Origin: Ruminococcaceae bacterium UBA1734
GTDB lineage: Bacteria; Bacillota; Clostridia; Oscillospirales; Acutalibacteraceae
Assembly: GCA_002315765.1 (NCBI GenBank)
Contig: DCIE01000019.1
Location: 1 to 64,000 of the forward strand
Length of the DNA stretch: 64,000 nucleotides
Reading direction: 5' to 3'
In this document: positions 16,809-24,554 of the stretch, one piece after another
Layout: the number at the start of each line of letters is the position of its first letter
Position numbering within the stretch: position 1 is the stretch's first letter
Notes under the pieces: generated by a model
Told to the model about the DNA's origin: nothing
The model's database searches: none
Seen by the model: the letters and a program-made list of their open reading frames with translations, nothing else
Translations under genes and position numbers: made by a program

Positions 16809-17660
16809 ATGAAAGAAATCAAATTCACTAAAATGCAGGGCATCGGAAACGATTATATCTACATTAATTGCTTTAATGAAAACATAGAAAATCCCGAAGA
16901 TTTGGCTGTTAAAATATCGCCTCGCCGTTTTTCGGTAGGGGCTGACGGTGTTATTTTAATTTGTCCCTCTGAGGTTGCCGATGCGAAAATGCGTATGTTT
17001 AACCTTGACGGCAGTGAAGGAAAAATGTGCGGAAACGGTATAAGATGTGTGGCTAAGTATGTCTTCGATACAGGTCTCGCCAAAAAAGATACTATAACCA
17101 TTGAAACCCTTAGCGGTATTAAGGAGATTAAAGTTACAGCCGTAAACGGAATTGCAGATACCTTAACGGTTAATATGGGCAAACCGGTTTTAACGCCTTT
17201 AGAGATACCCGTGATTTTTGAGGGTGAATCTATGATAAATAAGCCCTGCCTCATTAAGGGAAAAGAATATAACATTACCGCAGTTTCTATGGGAAATCCC
17301 CATGCTGTTATATTCTATAAAGGAATAAACGACCTTAACCTTAATAAAATCGGTCCTGATTTTGAAAACAATCCTATCTTCCCCGAAAAAGTCAACACCG
17401 AATTTATTGAGGTTTTAGATGAAAAAACTCTTAATATGCGGGTTTTTGAACGAGGAAGCGGAGAAACATTTGCCTGTGGTACAGGCGCTTGTGCCTCGGT
17501 GGTTGCCGCCGTTTTGAACGGATACTGTAAAAGAAATACTGAAATCACCGTTCACCTTTTAGGTGGCGACTTATTTATTACATACGCCGATGATGGCTTT
17601 GTATATATGCGCGGAAGTGCTAAAAAAATCTATGACGGAGTGTATTATTATGAGTCTTAA
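16809..17660 (+). CDS. dapF: Diaminopimelate epimerase
   Basis: 283 residues. Converts LL- to meso-diaminopimelate. Both catalytic cysteines are visible: C74 in KMCGNGIRC and C223 in FACGTGACA; MQGIGNDYIY opens the protein. The ATG at 16809 (MKEIKFTKMQ) is chosen over an upstream TTG at 16791; TTGAGG lies about 12 nt upstream, a little far. Its end overlaps dapL by 11 nt. Together with dapL and lysA it completes the last steps to meso-DAP and lysine. Confidence 0.95.
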   Translation: MKEIKFTKMQGIGNDYIYINCFNENIENPEDLAVKISPRRFSVGADGVILICPSEVADAKMRMFNLDGSEGKMCGNGIRCVAKYVFDTGLAKKDTITIETLSGIKEIKVTAVNGIADTLTVNMGKPVLTPLEIPVIFEGESMINKPCLIKGKEYNITAVSMGNPHAVIFYKGINDLNLNKIGPDFENNPIFPEKVNTEFIEVLDEKTLNMRVFERGSGETFACGTGACASVVAAVLNGYCKRNTEITVHLLGGDLFITYADDGFVYMRGSAKKIYDGVYYYES

Positions 17661-18837
17661 AATCAAAATTAACGAAAATTACCAAACCGTTAATAAAAAT
17701 TATTTATTTTCGGAAATAGCCAAAAGAGTTGCGGCATATAAAAATGCAAAGCCTGACAACAGTGTTATTAGCCTTGGTATCGGAGATGTTACAAGGCCCC
17801 TTCCGCCCATAGTTATTGAGGCTATGAAAAAAGCCTCTGATGAAATGGGTGATTCCAAAACATTCAGAGGATATGCTCCCGAGTACGGCTATGACTTTTT
17901 AAGGGAAGCCATTGCCGACTATTACACAAAAATAGGAATTTCTCTTACAGCCAACGAAATTTATGCTTCTGACGGTGCAAAAAGCGATGTTGGAAATATT
18001 GTTGACATTTTAGGCGACAATACTATTCTTATCCCCGACCCGGTTTATCCTGTATATTTAGACAGCAACCTTATGAGTGGAAGAAAGGTTGAGTTTATTT
18101 CGGGAAATATGGAAAACGGATTTTTACCCACACCCGAAAACATATCTGAAAAGCCTTATGTAATCTATCTTTGCTCACCCAACAACCCAACCGGTGCGGT
18201 ATATGATGAGAAAAAATTAAAGCTTTGGGTTGATTTTGCCACCAAGACCGGTTCACTTATTATTTACGATGCCGCTTACGAAGCATTCATTAAAGAGGAT
18301 TATCCTCACTCGATATATAAAATCCCGGGTGCAAGAACATGTGCGGTGGAAATTTGCAGTTTCTCTAAAACCGCAGGATTTACCGGTGTCCGTTGCGCTT
18401 GGAGTGTCTTTCCCGATGAATTAACAGTCGGTGATACAAAGCTTTCGGCACTTTGGGCAAGACGACAAGCCACAAAGTTTAACGGTATCCCTTATGTGGT
18501 ACAGCGTGCCGCCCAAGCCGCTTTGACCGAGGAAGGACTCAAACAATGCCGTGAATCCATTGAATATTACTTAGGAAATGCAAAAATAATCGGTGATGTA
18601 TTAACCGAAAAGGGCATCAAGTTTACCGGTGGAGATAATTCACCGTACTTATGGCTTCGTTGCCCCAACAATATGTCCTCTTGGGAGTTCTTTGACTTCC
18701 TTTTAAACGAGGCTGAATTAGTAGGTACACCGGGAGCCGGATTCGGTAAAGCCGGAGAAGGATTTTTCCGTTTAACCTCTTTCGGAACAAGAGAAAATAC
18801 ACTTATTGCCGCCGAAAGACTTAAAACTTTATTATAA
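17650..18837 (+). CDS. dapL: LL-diaminopimelate aminotransferase
   Basis: 395 residues, class I/II fold PLP enzyme. The lysine that binds PLP is in CSFSKTAGFTGVR (K240); CSPNNPTGAVY and YDAAYEAF are the substrate/PLP motifs. DapL makes LL-DAP from tetrahydrodipicolinate in one step, replacing the succinyl or acetyl branches; it is common in Clostridia. GGAG at 17637-17640 sets the ATG at 17650, inside the end of dapF. An upstream in-frame start at 17563 has no support. Confidence 0.93.
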   Translation: MSLKIKINENYQTVNKNYLFSEIAKRVAAYKNAKPDNSVISLGIGDVTRPLPPIVIEAMKKASDEMGDSKTFRGYAPEYGYDFLREAIADYYTKIGISLTANEIYASDGAKSDVGNIVDILGDNTILIPDPVYPVYLDSNLMSGRKVEFISGNMENGFLPTPENISEKPYVIYLCSPNNPTGAVYDEKKLKLWVDFATKTGSLIIYDAAYEAFIKEDYPHSIYKIPGARTCAVEICSFSKTAGFTGVRCAWSVFPDELTVGDTKLSALWARRQATKFNGIPYVVQRAAQAALTEEGLKQCRESIEYYLGNAKIIGDVLTEKGIKFTGGDNSPYLWLRCPNNMSSWEFFDFLLNEAELVGTPGAGFGKAGEGFFRLTSFGTRENTLIAAERLKTLL

Positions 18838-18853
18838 GATAGGAGATTAAAAA

Positions 18854-20101
18854 ATGAAAACAGTACCTTTTACCAAAGAAAATGTAGCACAATGGACCAA
18901 AGATTACCCTACACCTTTTTATGTGTATGATGAAGCAGGAATACGAAAATGCGTTACCGATTTATATAAGGCATTTTCTTGGAATAAGGGTTTTTGCGAA
19001 TATTTTGCCGTTAAAGCTCTTCCCAATCCGTCAATCCTTCGCCTATTAAACGAATTGGGCTGTGGCGCCGACTGTGCTTCAGAGCCGGAAGTTATTATGG
19101 CTCAAAAGTGCGGTATGACCGGCAAAAAGATTATGTTCAGTTCCAACGAAACAACTGTTAGGGAATATACTGCCGCCATTAATGCCGAAGCTATTATCAA
19201 CCTTGACGATTTAACACACATCGACTTCCTTGAGTCTATGGGTCCGTTGCCCGAAACAATGTGTTGCCGATACAATCCCGGAAAATTCCGCAATACAAAC
19301 GATATTATGGGACACCTTTACGACTCAAAATTCGGTATGACATACGAACAAATCAAGATTGCTTTCAAAACTATGAAAGAAAAAGGCGTTAAGCACTTCG
19401 GTATTCACGCAATGCTTGCAAGCTGCTGTCTTGAGGGCGACTATTATCCCCGACTTGCCGAGGAACTTTTTGAGTTGGTTCTTGAAATGAAACACGATTT
19501 CGATATTGATGTGGAATTTATCGACCTTTCTGGCGGTATCGGTATTCCATATAAGCCAAACGAAGAACCGGTTGATATTTTTGAAATCGGCGAAGGTGTA
19601 AGAAAGGTATATGAAAGAATGATTTCGGATAACGGAATGGAGCTTTCTATTTACACCGAAATGGGTAGATATATAACCGGACCTTACGGTTATCTTGTTG
19701 CTACCGCTATCCATTATAAGCACATTTACAAAGAATACATCGGTCTTGATGCAAGTTGTTGTAATTTAATGCGTCCTGCTATGTACGGCTCATATCATCA
19801 TATCACCGTACTCGGCAAGGAAGATGCTCCATTTGTCGGCAAGTTTGATGTTGTAGGTTCGCTTTGCGAGAACAACGATAAATTTGCCGTTGACAGGAAA
19901 CTTCCAAAAATTGATATCGGCGACTATGTTGTTCTTCACGATGCCGGTGCCCACGGTCATGCCATGGGATATAATTATAACGGCAAACTCCGTTGCGCCG
20001 AATTGTTAATGGACGAAAACAAAAATGTCAAATTAATCAGAAGAGCTCAAACAATCAAGGATTATTTTGCAACCCTTGATATAGACCCTGATTTTAAGTA
20101 A
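18854..20101 (+). CDS. lysA: Diaminopimelate decarboxylase
   Basis: 415 residues, fold type III PLP decarboxylase. Seen: PLP lysine in FAVKALPN (K54), GCGADCASEPE, the glycine-rich DLSGGIGIPY loop, EMGRYITGP, the catalytic CEN motif in GSLCENNDKF, and GAHGHAMGYNYNG. It makes lysine from meso-DAP. It is the last gene before a strong terminator, ending the long run that began with murI. No lysine riboswitch or T-box is visible in front of dapF/dapL/lysA. Confidence 0.92.
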   Translation: MKTVPFTKENVAQWTKDYPTPFYVYDEAGIRKCVTDLYKAFSWNKGFCEYFAVKALPNPSILRLLNELGCGADCASEPEVIMAQKCGMTGKKIMFSSNETTVREYTAAINAEAIINLDDLTHIDFLESMGPLPETMCCRYNPGKFRNTNDIMGHLYDSKFGMTYEQIKIAFKTMKEKGVKHFGIHAMLASCCLEGDYYPRLAEELFELVLEMKHDFDIDVEFIDLSGGIGIPYKPNEEPVDIFEIGEGVRKVYERMISDNGMELSIYTEMGRYITGPYGYLVATAIHYKHIYKEYIGLDASCCNLMRPAMYGSYHHITVLGKEDAPFVGKFDVVGSLCENNDKFAVDRKLPKIDIGDYVVLHDAGAHGHAMGYNYNGKLRCAELLMDENKNVKLIRRAQTIKDYFATLDIDPDFK

Positions 20102-20115
20102 TACCATAAAACATA

Positions 20116-20152
20116 AGGACAGCCAAGACATTTCCTTGGCTGTCCTTTTTTA
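20116..20152 (+). terminator. Terminator after lysA
   Basis: Perfect 12-bp stem AGGACAGCCAAG (20116-20127) with its complement at 20135-20146, 7-nt loop, then TTTTTAATT. It closes the 15-kb plus-strand gene run. The converging gene ends at 20150, so its last codons overlap the T-tract. Confidence 0.92.
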
Positions 20153-20698
20153 ATTATGTAGTATAATCATATTTCCTTCACCCATTAATTCTATTCGGGT
20201 ATTTTTCGGTATATAAATTATTTCTCCCGTTTTAAGCCTTGAAGAACTATCAAAATCGGATAACATACAAACTCCGTTCAGAAGATAAATAATCATAAAA
20301 CTTTCTTCCTCTAAAAGTCCGGTTTTTCCGTCAAAATCCAAATGGTATGCACATACGCCGTCCTGTTGTGCAAGGCTTTGAACAATACCGAAAGGATATA
20401 TTGTAAGCTCATCGGTTTGAGCTTCTTTTTTTTCTATTTCGGAAAAATCAATGCTCTTGCCCACATTTTCAAAAAATATTTTGCTTTGCTTTCCTCCCTC
20501 ACCTAATGTGGAGAAAAGTTGGGAATTAACAATATCCTTTAATTTCATACCGACATAATCGCCGTTTTTAACAGTTAGCCTTTGTGTATTCTCTAACAAG
20601 TATTTAAAACTATTCACCACGGCTTTAAATGTAACGATATTGTTAATGTCATTAAGATAGGGATTTTGCTCGGGAAATTTAAGTAATATAGGATTCAT
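20150..20698 (-). CDS. Hypothetical protein with a C-terminal cupin-like segment
   Basis: 182 residues. The last ~90 residues (DGVCAYHLDFDGKTG, SFMIIYLLNGVCML, LKTGEIIYIPKNTRIELMGEG) read like a small cupin barrel; metal-binding histidines are mostly lacking. The N-terminal half is unrecognised. AGGAGG lies ahead of the ATG at 20698. It follows the acyltransferase gene by 31 nt on the same strand, so they are probably cotranscribed. No function is proposed. Confidence 0.65.
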   Translation of the reverse strand: MNPILLKFPEQNPYLNDINNIVTFKAVVNSFKYLLENTQRLTVKNGDYVGMKLKDIVNSQLFSTLGEGGKQSKIFFENVGKSIDFSEIEKKEAQTDELTIYPFGIVQSLAQQDGVCAYHLDFDGKTGLLEEESFMIIYLLNGVCMLSDFDSSSRLKTGEIIYIPKNTRIELMGEGNMIILHN

Positions 20699-20729
20699 AA
20701 AGCACCCTCCTTACCGTTATTATTTTTTA

Positions 20730-21761
20730 TTAATAAATTCTCCGTTTTAATCTAATAAACAACATTTTATAACCGATTCTTTTCTTTATTGCTTCCAATA
20801 TTACAGATATTAACAAAGATGAAATAACAGCAATGATAAATTTTATGTACATGGAAATATCTAAAAATGCAATAATCGCAGTATGCAACAACCAAATGTT
20901 TGCCGAATTTTCACCGAATAACACAAATATCTTTTTAACATTCTTAAATCCGGATAGTATCTGAATTTCAAAAATTACTATTGCTATTGCAAATATCACA
21001 TCAAAATACAAAGAAAAAACCAGACGCAAAACAAAGGCAGTAACCAATAATACACAAGAAATAATTTTATACCTCAAGCCTCTCTTTTTGTATAATAAAT
21101 CAAGTACATTCGTTTTTTCAAATATCACACCTACAACAAAGGGAAGCAAATAGAAAAACACCTTGTTGGCATCAGTTTCCTTATAAATAAACAACCGCAA
21201 CATCCATGGAACTATTGAGCATATAAGTGCAACGATGGGTGATTTTTTCACAACAGCATATAGGATAGGAAAAAGAATATATAAAATAATAATGGTCAAA
21301 ACATACCAATCGTAAATTACCGGCATTTTAAATATTTTTGCAATACCGAAAATATTTAAAATAATTCCGATTGCGGCTTTCCCTGAAAATGCATTCTTAC
21401 CAAACACATAAAAAAACTGTATCAATTTGAACGGAAAAATCATCCAAAGAATCCCGTAAAACTGAATAATATGTGAAAAAGCAAATCTTACCGGCTTCAT
21501 TTGCTTTTCTTTATCGGTTAAATAGTGTGAAAAACTTTTTGATAGTCCATATCCGCTTAAAATGGTAAGTAGCGAAACACACACCTTTCCCGCCGAAGAA
21601 AATATAACCGTAACAAGTGAAAGAATATCATAACTATTGTCAAAATACCACGACAGGTCAAAAGAATCATAATATCTTCCTACCGAATGGTGCAACACCA
21701 TGAATAGAATCGCTATTCCTTTACATATATTTGTATCGTTTTTAGAAAATGTCCTATTCAT
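20730..21761 (-). CDS. Acyltransferase-3 family membrane protein
   Basis: 343 residues with about ten hydrophobic segments. It opens with NICKGIAILFMVLHHSVGRYY, the first helix of the acyltransferase-3 (OafA/NodX) family with its conserved histidine pair. Members transfer acetyl or other acyl groups to surface polysaccharides. GGGGA precedes the ATG at 21761; an upstream TTG at 21773 is less likely. It has its own promoter (21815-21843) and is divergent from a broken polytopic protein, which suggests a cell-surface glycan function. Confidence 0.85.
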   Translation of the reverse strand: MNRTFSKNDTNICKGIAILFMVLHHSVGRYYDSFDLSWYFDNSYDILSLVTVIFSSAGKVCVSLLTILSGYGLSKSFSHYLTDKEKQMKPVRFAFSHIIQFYGILWMIFPFKLIQFFYVFGKNAFSGKAAIGIILNIFGIAKIFKMPVIYDWYVLTIIILYILFPILYAVVKKSPIVALICSIVPWMLRLFIYKETDANKVFFYLLPFVVGVIFEKTNVLDLLYKKRGLRYKIISCVLLVTAFVLRLVFSLYFDVIFAIAIVIFEIQILSGFKNVKKIFVLFGENSANIWLLHTAIIAFLDISMYIKFIIAVISSLLISVILEAIKKRIGYKMLFIRLKRRIY

Positions 21762-21814
21762 TCTAATCCCCAAATTTATTAAATATTAAAATTTTACTTC
21801 CGTTCCTACCTATT

Positions 21815-21843
21815 ACTATAATGCATTTTGTTTGTTTTTTCAA
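21815..21843 (-). promoter_or_regulatory. Promoter of the acyltransferase gene
   Basis: Minus strand: TTGAAA (21843-21838), 17-bp spacer, TATAGT (21820-21815), about 55 nt before the ATG at 21761. Confidence 0.75.
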
Positions 21844-21879
21844 TATGTTTTATTTGATTCCTTCCATATAACTTTTTAC

Positions 21880-21908
21880 TTGACATAATAAGTCCCGTGA
21901 TTTATTAT
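21880..21908 (+). promoter_or_regulatory. Promoter of the broken polytopic protein gene
   Basis: TTGACA (21880-21885), 17-bp spacer, TATTAT (21903-21908), about 48 nt before the ATG at 21957. A near-consensus promoter is retained in front of a damaged gene. Confidence 0.8.
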
Positions 21909-21956
21909 TTTTACTGGGAATCTTTTTCCAAAAATATTATCGCATTAGGAGGAAAT

Positions 21957-23647
21957 ATGAAAAAACCATTACATTTTGTAGACCTGTTTTTTAAACAAAA
22001 AAACCGAAAACAATCTTTTGTCGTTTCTCTTATTTTTTGCTCACTTGTATTTTCTATTATTTTGGGGGTCTTTTTGCCTAGATATGAAACTAATGACGAT
22101 AACCATATTTTGATGTTTGCAAATGGGTCATACGGGGTTTTTGACGGACATTTAATTTATACTAACTATTCTTTAGGCTTACTTTTTTCTAAGCTGTATA
22201 AAGTTGCCCCTGCTATTTCCTGGTATGTGATTTTTTACTACATTGTTTCCTTTATTTCAATTACAATTATCACCTATGTCATCAGCTCAAAATCTAAGAG
22301 CAACTTGGTTTTATTAGCGTTGTACATAATTAACATTATTGCATTTTATCAAATAGTCGCCATTCCGCAATATACAAAGGTGGCATATTTAGTTACAATT
22401 GCTGGCATGTTGGCGCTTTGCGACTCCCTGACAGGAGAAACTATCAACAAATTATTAAAAGTGTCGGGAAGTATTTTGCTGGTTTTAGGATATGCAATTA
22501 GACTCGAATCGTTTTTATCCGCAGGACTTATTATGATAGGTATATTCTTCGTTCCTGTAATAGAATATTGTAGAAATCATAATAAATCCCTTGTTCTGAA
22601 AAGAATTGCTTCGAGTTCAATAACTACGATAATCATCGGTGCAATAATTATTTCTTTGGGAATTATTGATAAAAATGCATATAATTCCGACGAATGGAAG
22701 TACTACAAACAATACAATTCTTTGCGTACGGAATTACTTGATTACGGTTGGCCTGATTATGAAACAAACAAAAATGCATATCTCGAATTAGGCATTGATG
22801 AATCGGCTTTCAACCTTTACAGTAGTTGGGATTTTAATGATTGTGAAAAGTTAGATTTGCAAACTATGGAAAAATCATCGCTTTAAAGAAATCATTGGAT
22901 TTTTCCGTTATAAACTTTTCAATTAACCTGATTAAGCATTTGCCGTCAATTACACTTTTTTATATTTTAGTAATCGAATATATTATTTGTTTTTTAAAAA
23001 AGACAAAATTTAAATTAAGCGAGATTTTTTCAATAATCTTTATTTCTTTATGCCTCTTATTTGAACAATACTATGTTATAGTTAAATGTCGTCCTTTTAC
23101 AAATCGAGTGGATTTCGGCTTATATCTCGCAGCAACGGTTTCTTGCCTTTGGTTTATTTCAAAAACAGAGGTTGTTGTTTCTGTTAAACGCACTATAGTT
23201 TTCTTTATCGCATCTTTAATGTGTTTGGTTGGACTTAGATATAATTATTTAACTGCTTTTAGAAATAGGGATTTTACACATATACAGGAGCAAAAAGATA
23301 TCGAGTCTTTAAGCGAAAACAAAAACTCGGTTTACTTCTATCATACGGGTTTACATTTGATGAATAGTTATAAATCCTTCGATTCTATGCCCATAGGTCT
23401 CGTTGATAACATCTTCCCTTTGGGAGACTGGGAGACAAATACCCCTATACAGTTAGACCTGTTCAAAAGCAAAAACATAACAAATCCGTATAGAGATATG
23501 GTGGAAAAAAACAACTGTTATTTGATTGCGGATACAAACAGTGTTAAATTAATAATGAAATATATAAACACCTGGTATGCGCCGAATGCAAAAGCAGAAC
23601 TTGTAAAAGAATATCAAAATTGGAGTGTCTACTCAATTATAAACTAA
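21957..23647 (+). pseudogene. GT-C-like polytopic membrane protein, frameshifted at an A-run
   Basis: Two adjacent frames encode one protein. The first runs from the ATG at 21957 (AGGAGG 5 nt upstream) to a stop at 22884-22886; the second continues in another frame to 23647. At 22870-22874 there are five As: one more A would read M-E-K-I-I-A-L-K-K-S-L-D-F-S and join both halves into a 563-residue protein. It has about ten hydrophobic segments and an early acidic loop (RYETNDDNH, near residue 45), reminiscent of GT-C glycosyltransferases, although the family is not certain. The break may be real, a phase-variable run, or a sequencing error. The first half alone ends without the later helices. 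Confidence 0.75.
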
Positions 23648-23664
23648 TCATTTTTATTATAAAA

Positions 23665-23705
23665 AAATCACCGATTGTGCACTAAACACTATCGGTGATT
23701 TTACT
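23665..23705. terminator. Bidirectional terminator
   Basis: Stem AAATCACCGAT (23665-23675) with its complement at 23691-23701 and a 15-nt loop; flanked by A-run on the left and TTTTA on the right. It separates the plus-strand polytopic gene from the converging secreted protein gene. Confidence 0.75.
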
Positions 23706-23718
23706 ATTTAATTGTTCC

Positions 23719-24279
23719 TTACGCGGATAATGTACTATCGGATATTTCGGCGGAAATAATGTTATATCCGAAGCTTGATTCCTCGTTGGGAACAAATGTT
23801 GAAACGGCGGAGTAGGTTTTCTTACTACCTTCAACCGAAACGGTAGAAGTAACGGTAATTGTGCCGTCTTCATTATAGAATAATGTGGGATTATCGTGAT
23901 GATAAACCGTTTTGTTGCCTTTACCTGCATAAAGATATCCGTTCTTCTTAGGACAATTTGCGTTAAGATTTGAAAAATCAACAATGTCTATGCCGTACAT
24001 ATTATTAACAAATCCGGCAACCAGGGAAGCATTTATAAATTCACCGCTGTCGTCTTTATACTCCGACAAAGCGTACAACGAACCGTTTACAACATCATCC
24101 GCATTATCAAAATCGGCACCGTAAACGAAATTATGATTTAACATTGAGAGAAGCTTAATTTCTACCTCATTCTTAGGTCTGCCAATAGCGTTTTTTTCGG
24201 AAGCGGAGGAAACAAAAATGCTTGAAAAAATAACCAAAGAGCATATTAATGCAACAGCAACAATAAAAAACTTTTTCAC
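23719..24279 (-). CDS. Secreted hypothetical protein
   Basis: 186 residues with a signal peptide (MKKFFIVAVALICSLVIF, cleavage likely after SSA near residue 26). The mature part has NEVEIKLLSMLNHNFVYG and a C-terminal beta-rich region. No lipobox and no anchor. I do not recognise the family. The start is a GTG at 24279 with GGGAGGA 7 nt before it. Two or three TGTTAC-type repeats lie upstream (24351-24391). Confidence 0.7.
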   Translation of the reverse strand: MKKFFIVAVALICSLVIFSSIFVSSASEKNAIGRPKNEVEIKLLSMLNHNFVYGADFDNADDVVNGSLYALSEYKDDSGEFINASLVAGFVNNMYGIDIVDFSNLNANCPKKNGYLYAGKGNKTVYHHDNPTLFYNEDGTITVTSTVSVEGSKKTYSAVSTFVPNEESSFGYNIISAEISDSTLSA

Positions 24280-24350
24280 AGCAATTCCTCCCTCTGATTT
24301 TCTACAATTCTATTATACACACAATATATAAAAAAGGGAGAAACAAATTA

Positions 24351-24391
24351 GTTACAAATTATTTCATATTTGTTACTTTCTTTGTAACAAA
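24351..24391. promoter_or_regulatory. GTTAC-containing inverted repeats, possible operator
   Basis: TTTGTTAC (24369-24376) and GTAACAAA (24384-24391) form a perfect 8-bp inverted repeat around 7 nt. A further copy of the half-site, GTTACAAA, lies at 24351-24358. The cluster sits between divergent genes, about 95 bp before the EF-G-like promoter. It could be an operator or a short hairpin. No T-run follows it. Confidence 0.4.
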
Positions 24392-24486
24392 CCACATAAT
24401 TAATTTGCCATTTTCTATTTCTTTCGTCAAAATGCTGTTTTATATGACAAATTAACAATATTTCTTAAACTATTTAAAAATTTTAG

Positions 24487-24515
24487 TTGTATTTAAACAA
24501 TTTCCGTGTTATAAT
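24487..24515 (+). promoter_or_regulatory. Promoter of the EF-G-like gene
   Basis: TTGTAT (24487-24492), 17-bp spacer, TATAAT (24510-24515) with an extended TGT before the -10. Start of the gene follows 40 nt downstream. Confidence 0.8.
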
Positions 24516-24554
24516 TATCCCATAAAGTTACTTTTCTAAAGGAGTGTATATTCA

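Noticed and set aside
16785..18853. Lysine riboswitch or T-box controlling dapF/dapL/lysA
   Set aside because: The genes overlap or are separated by at most 24 nt, so there is no room for such an element.
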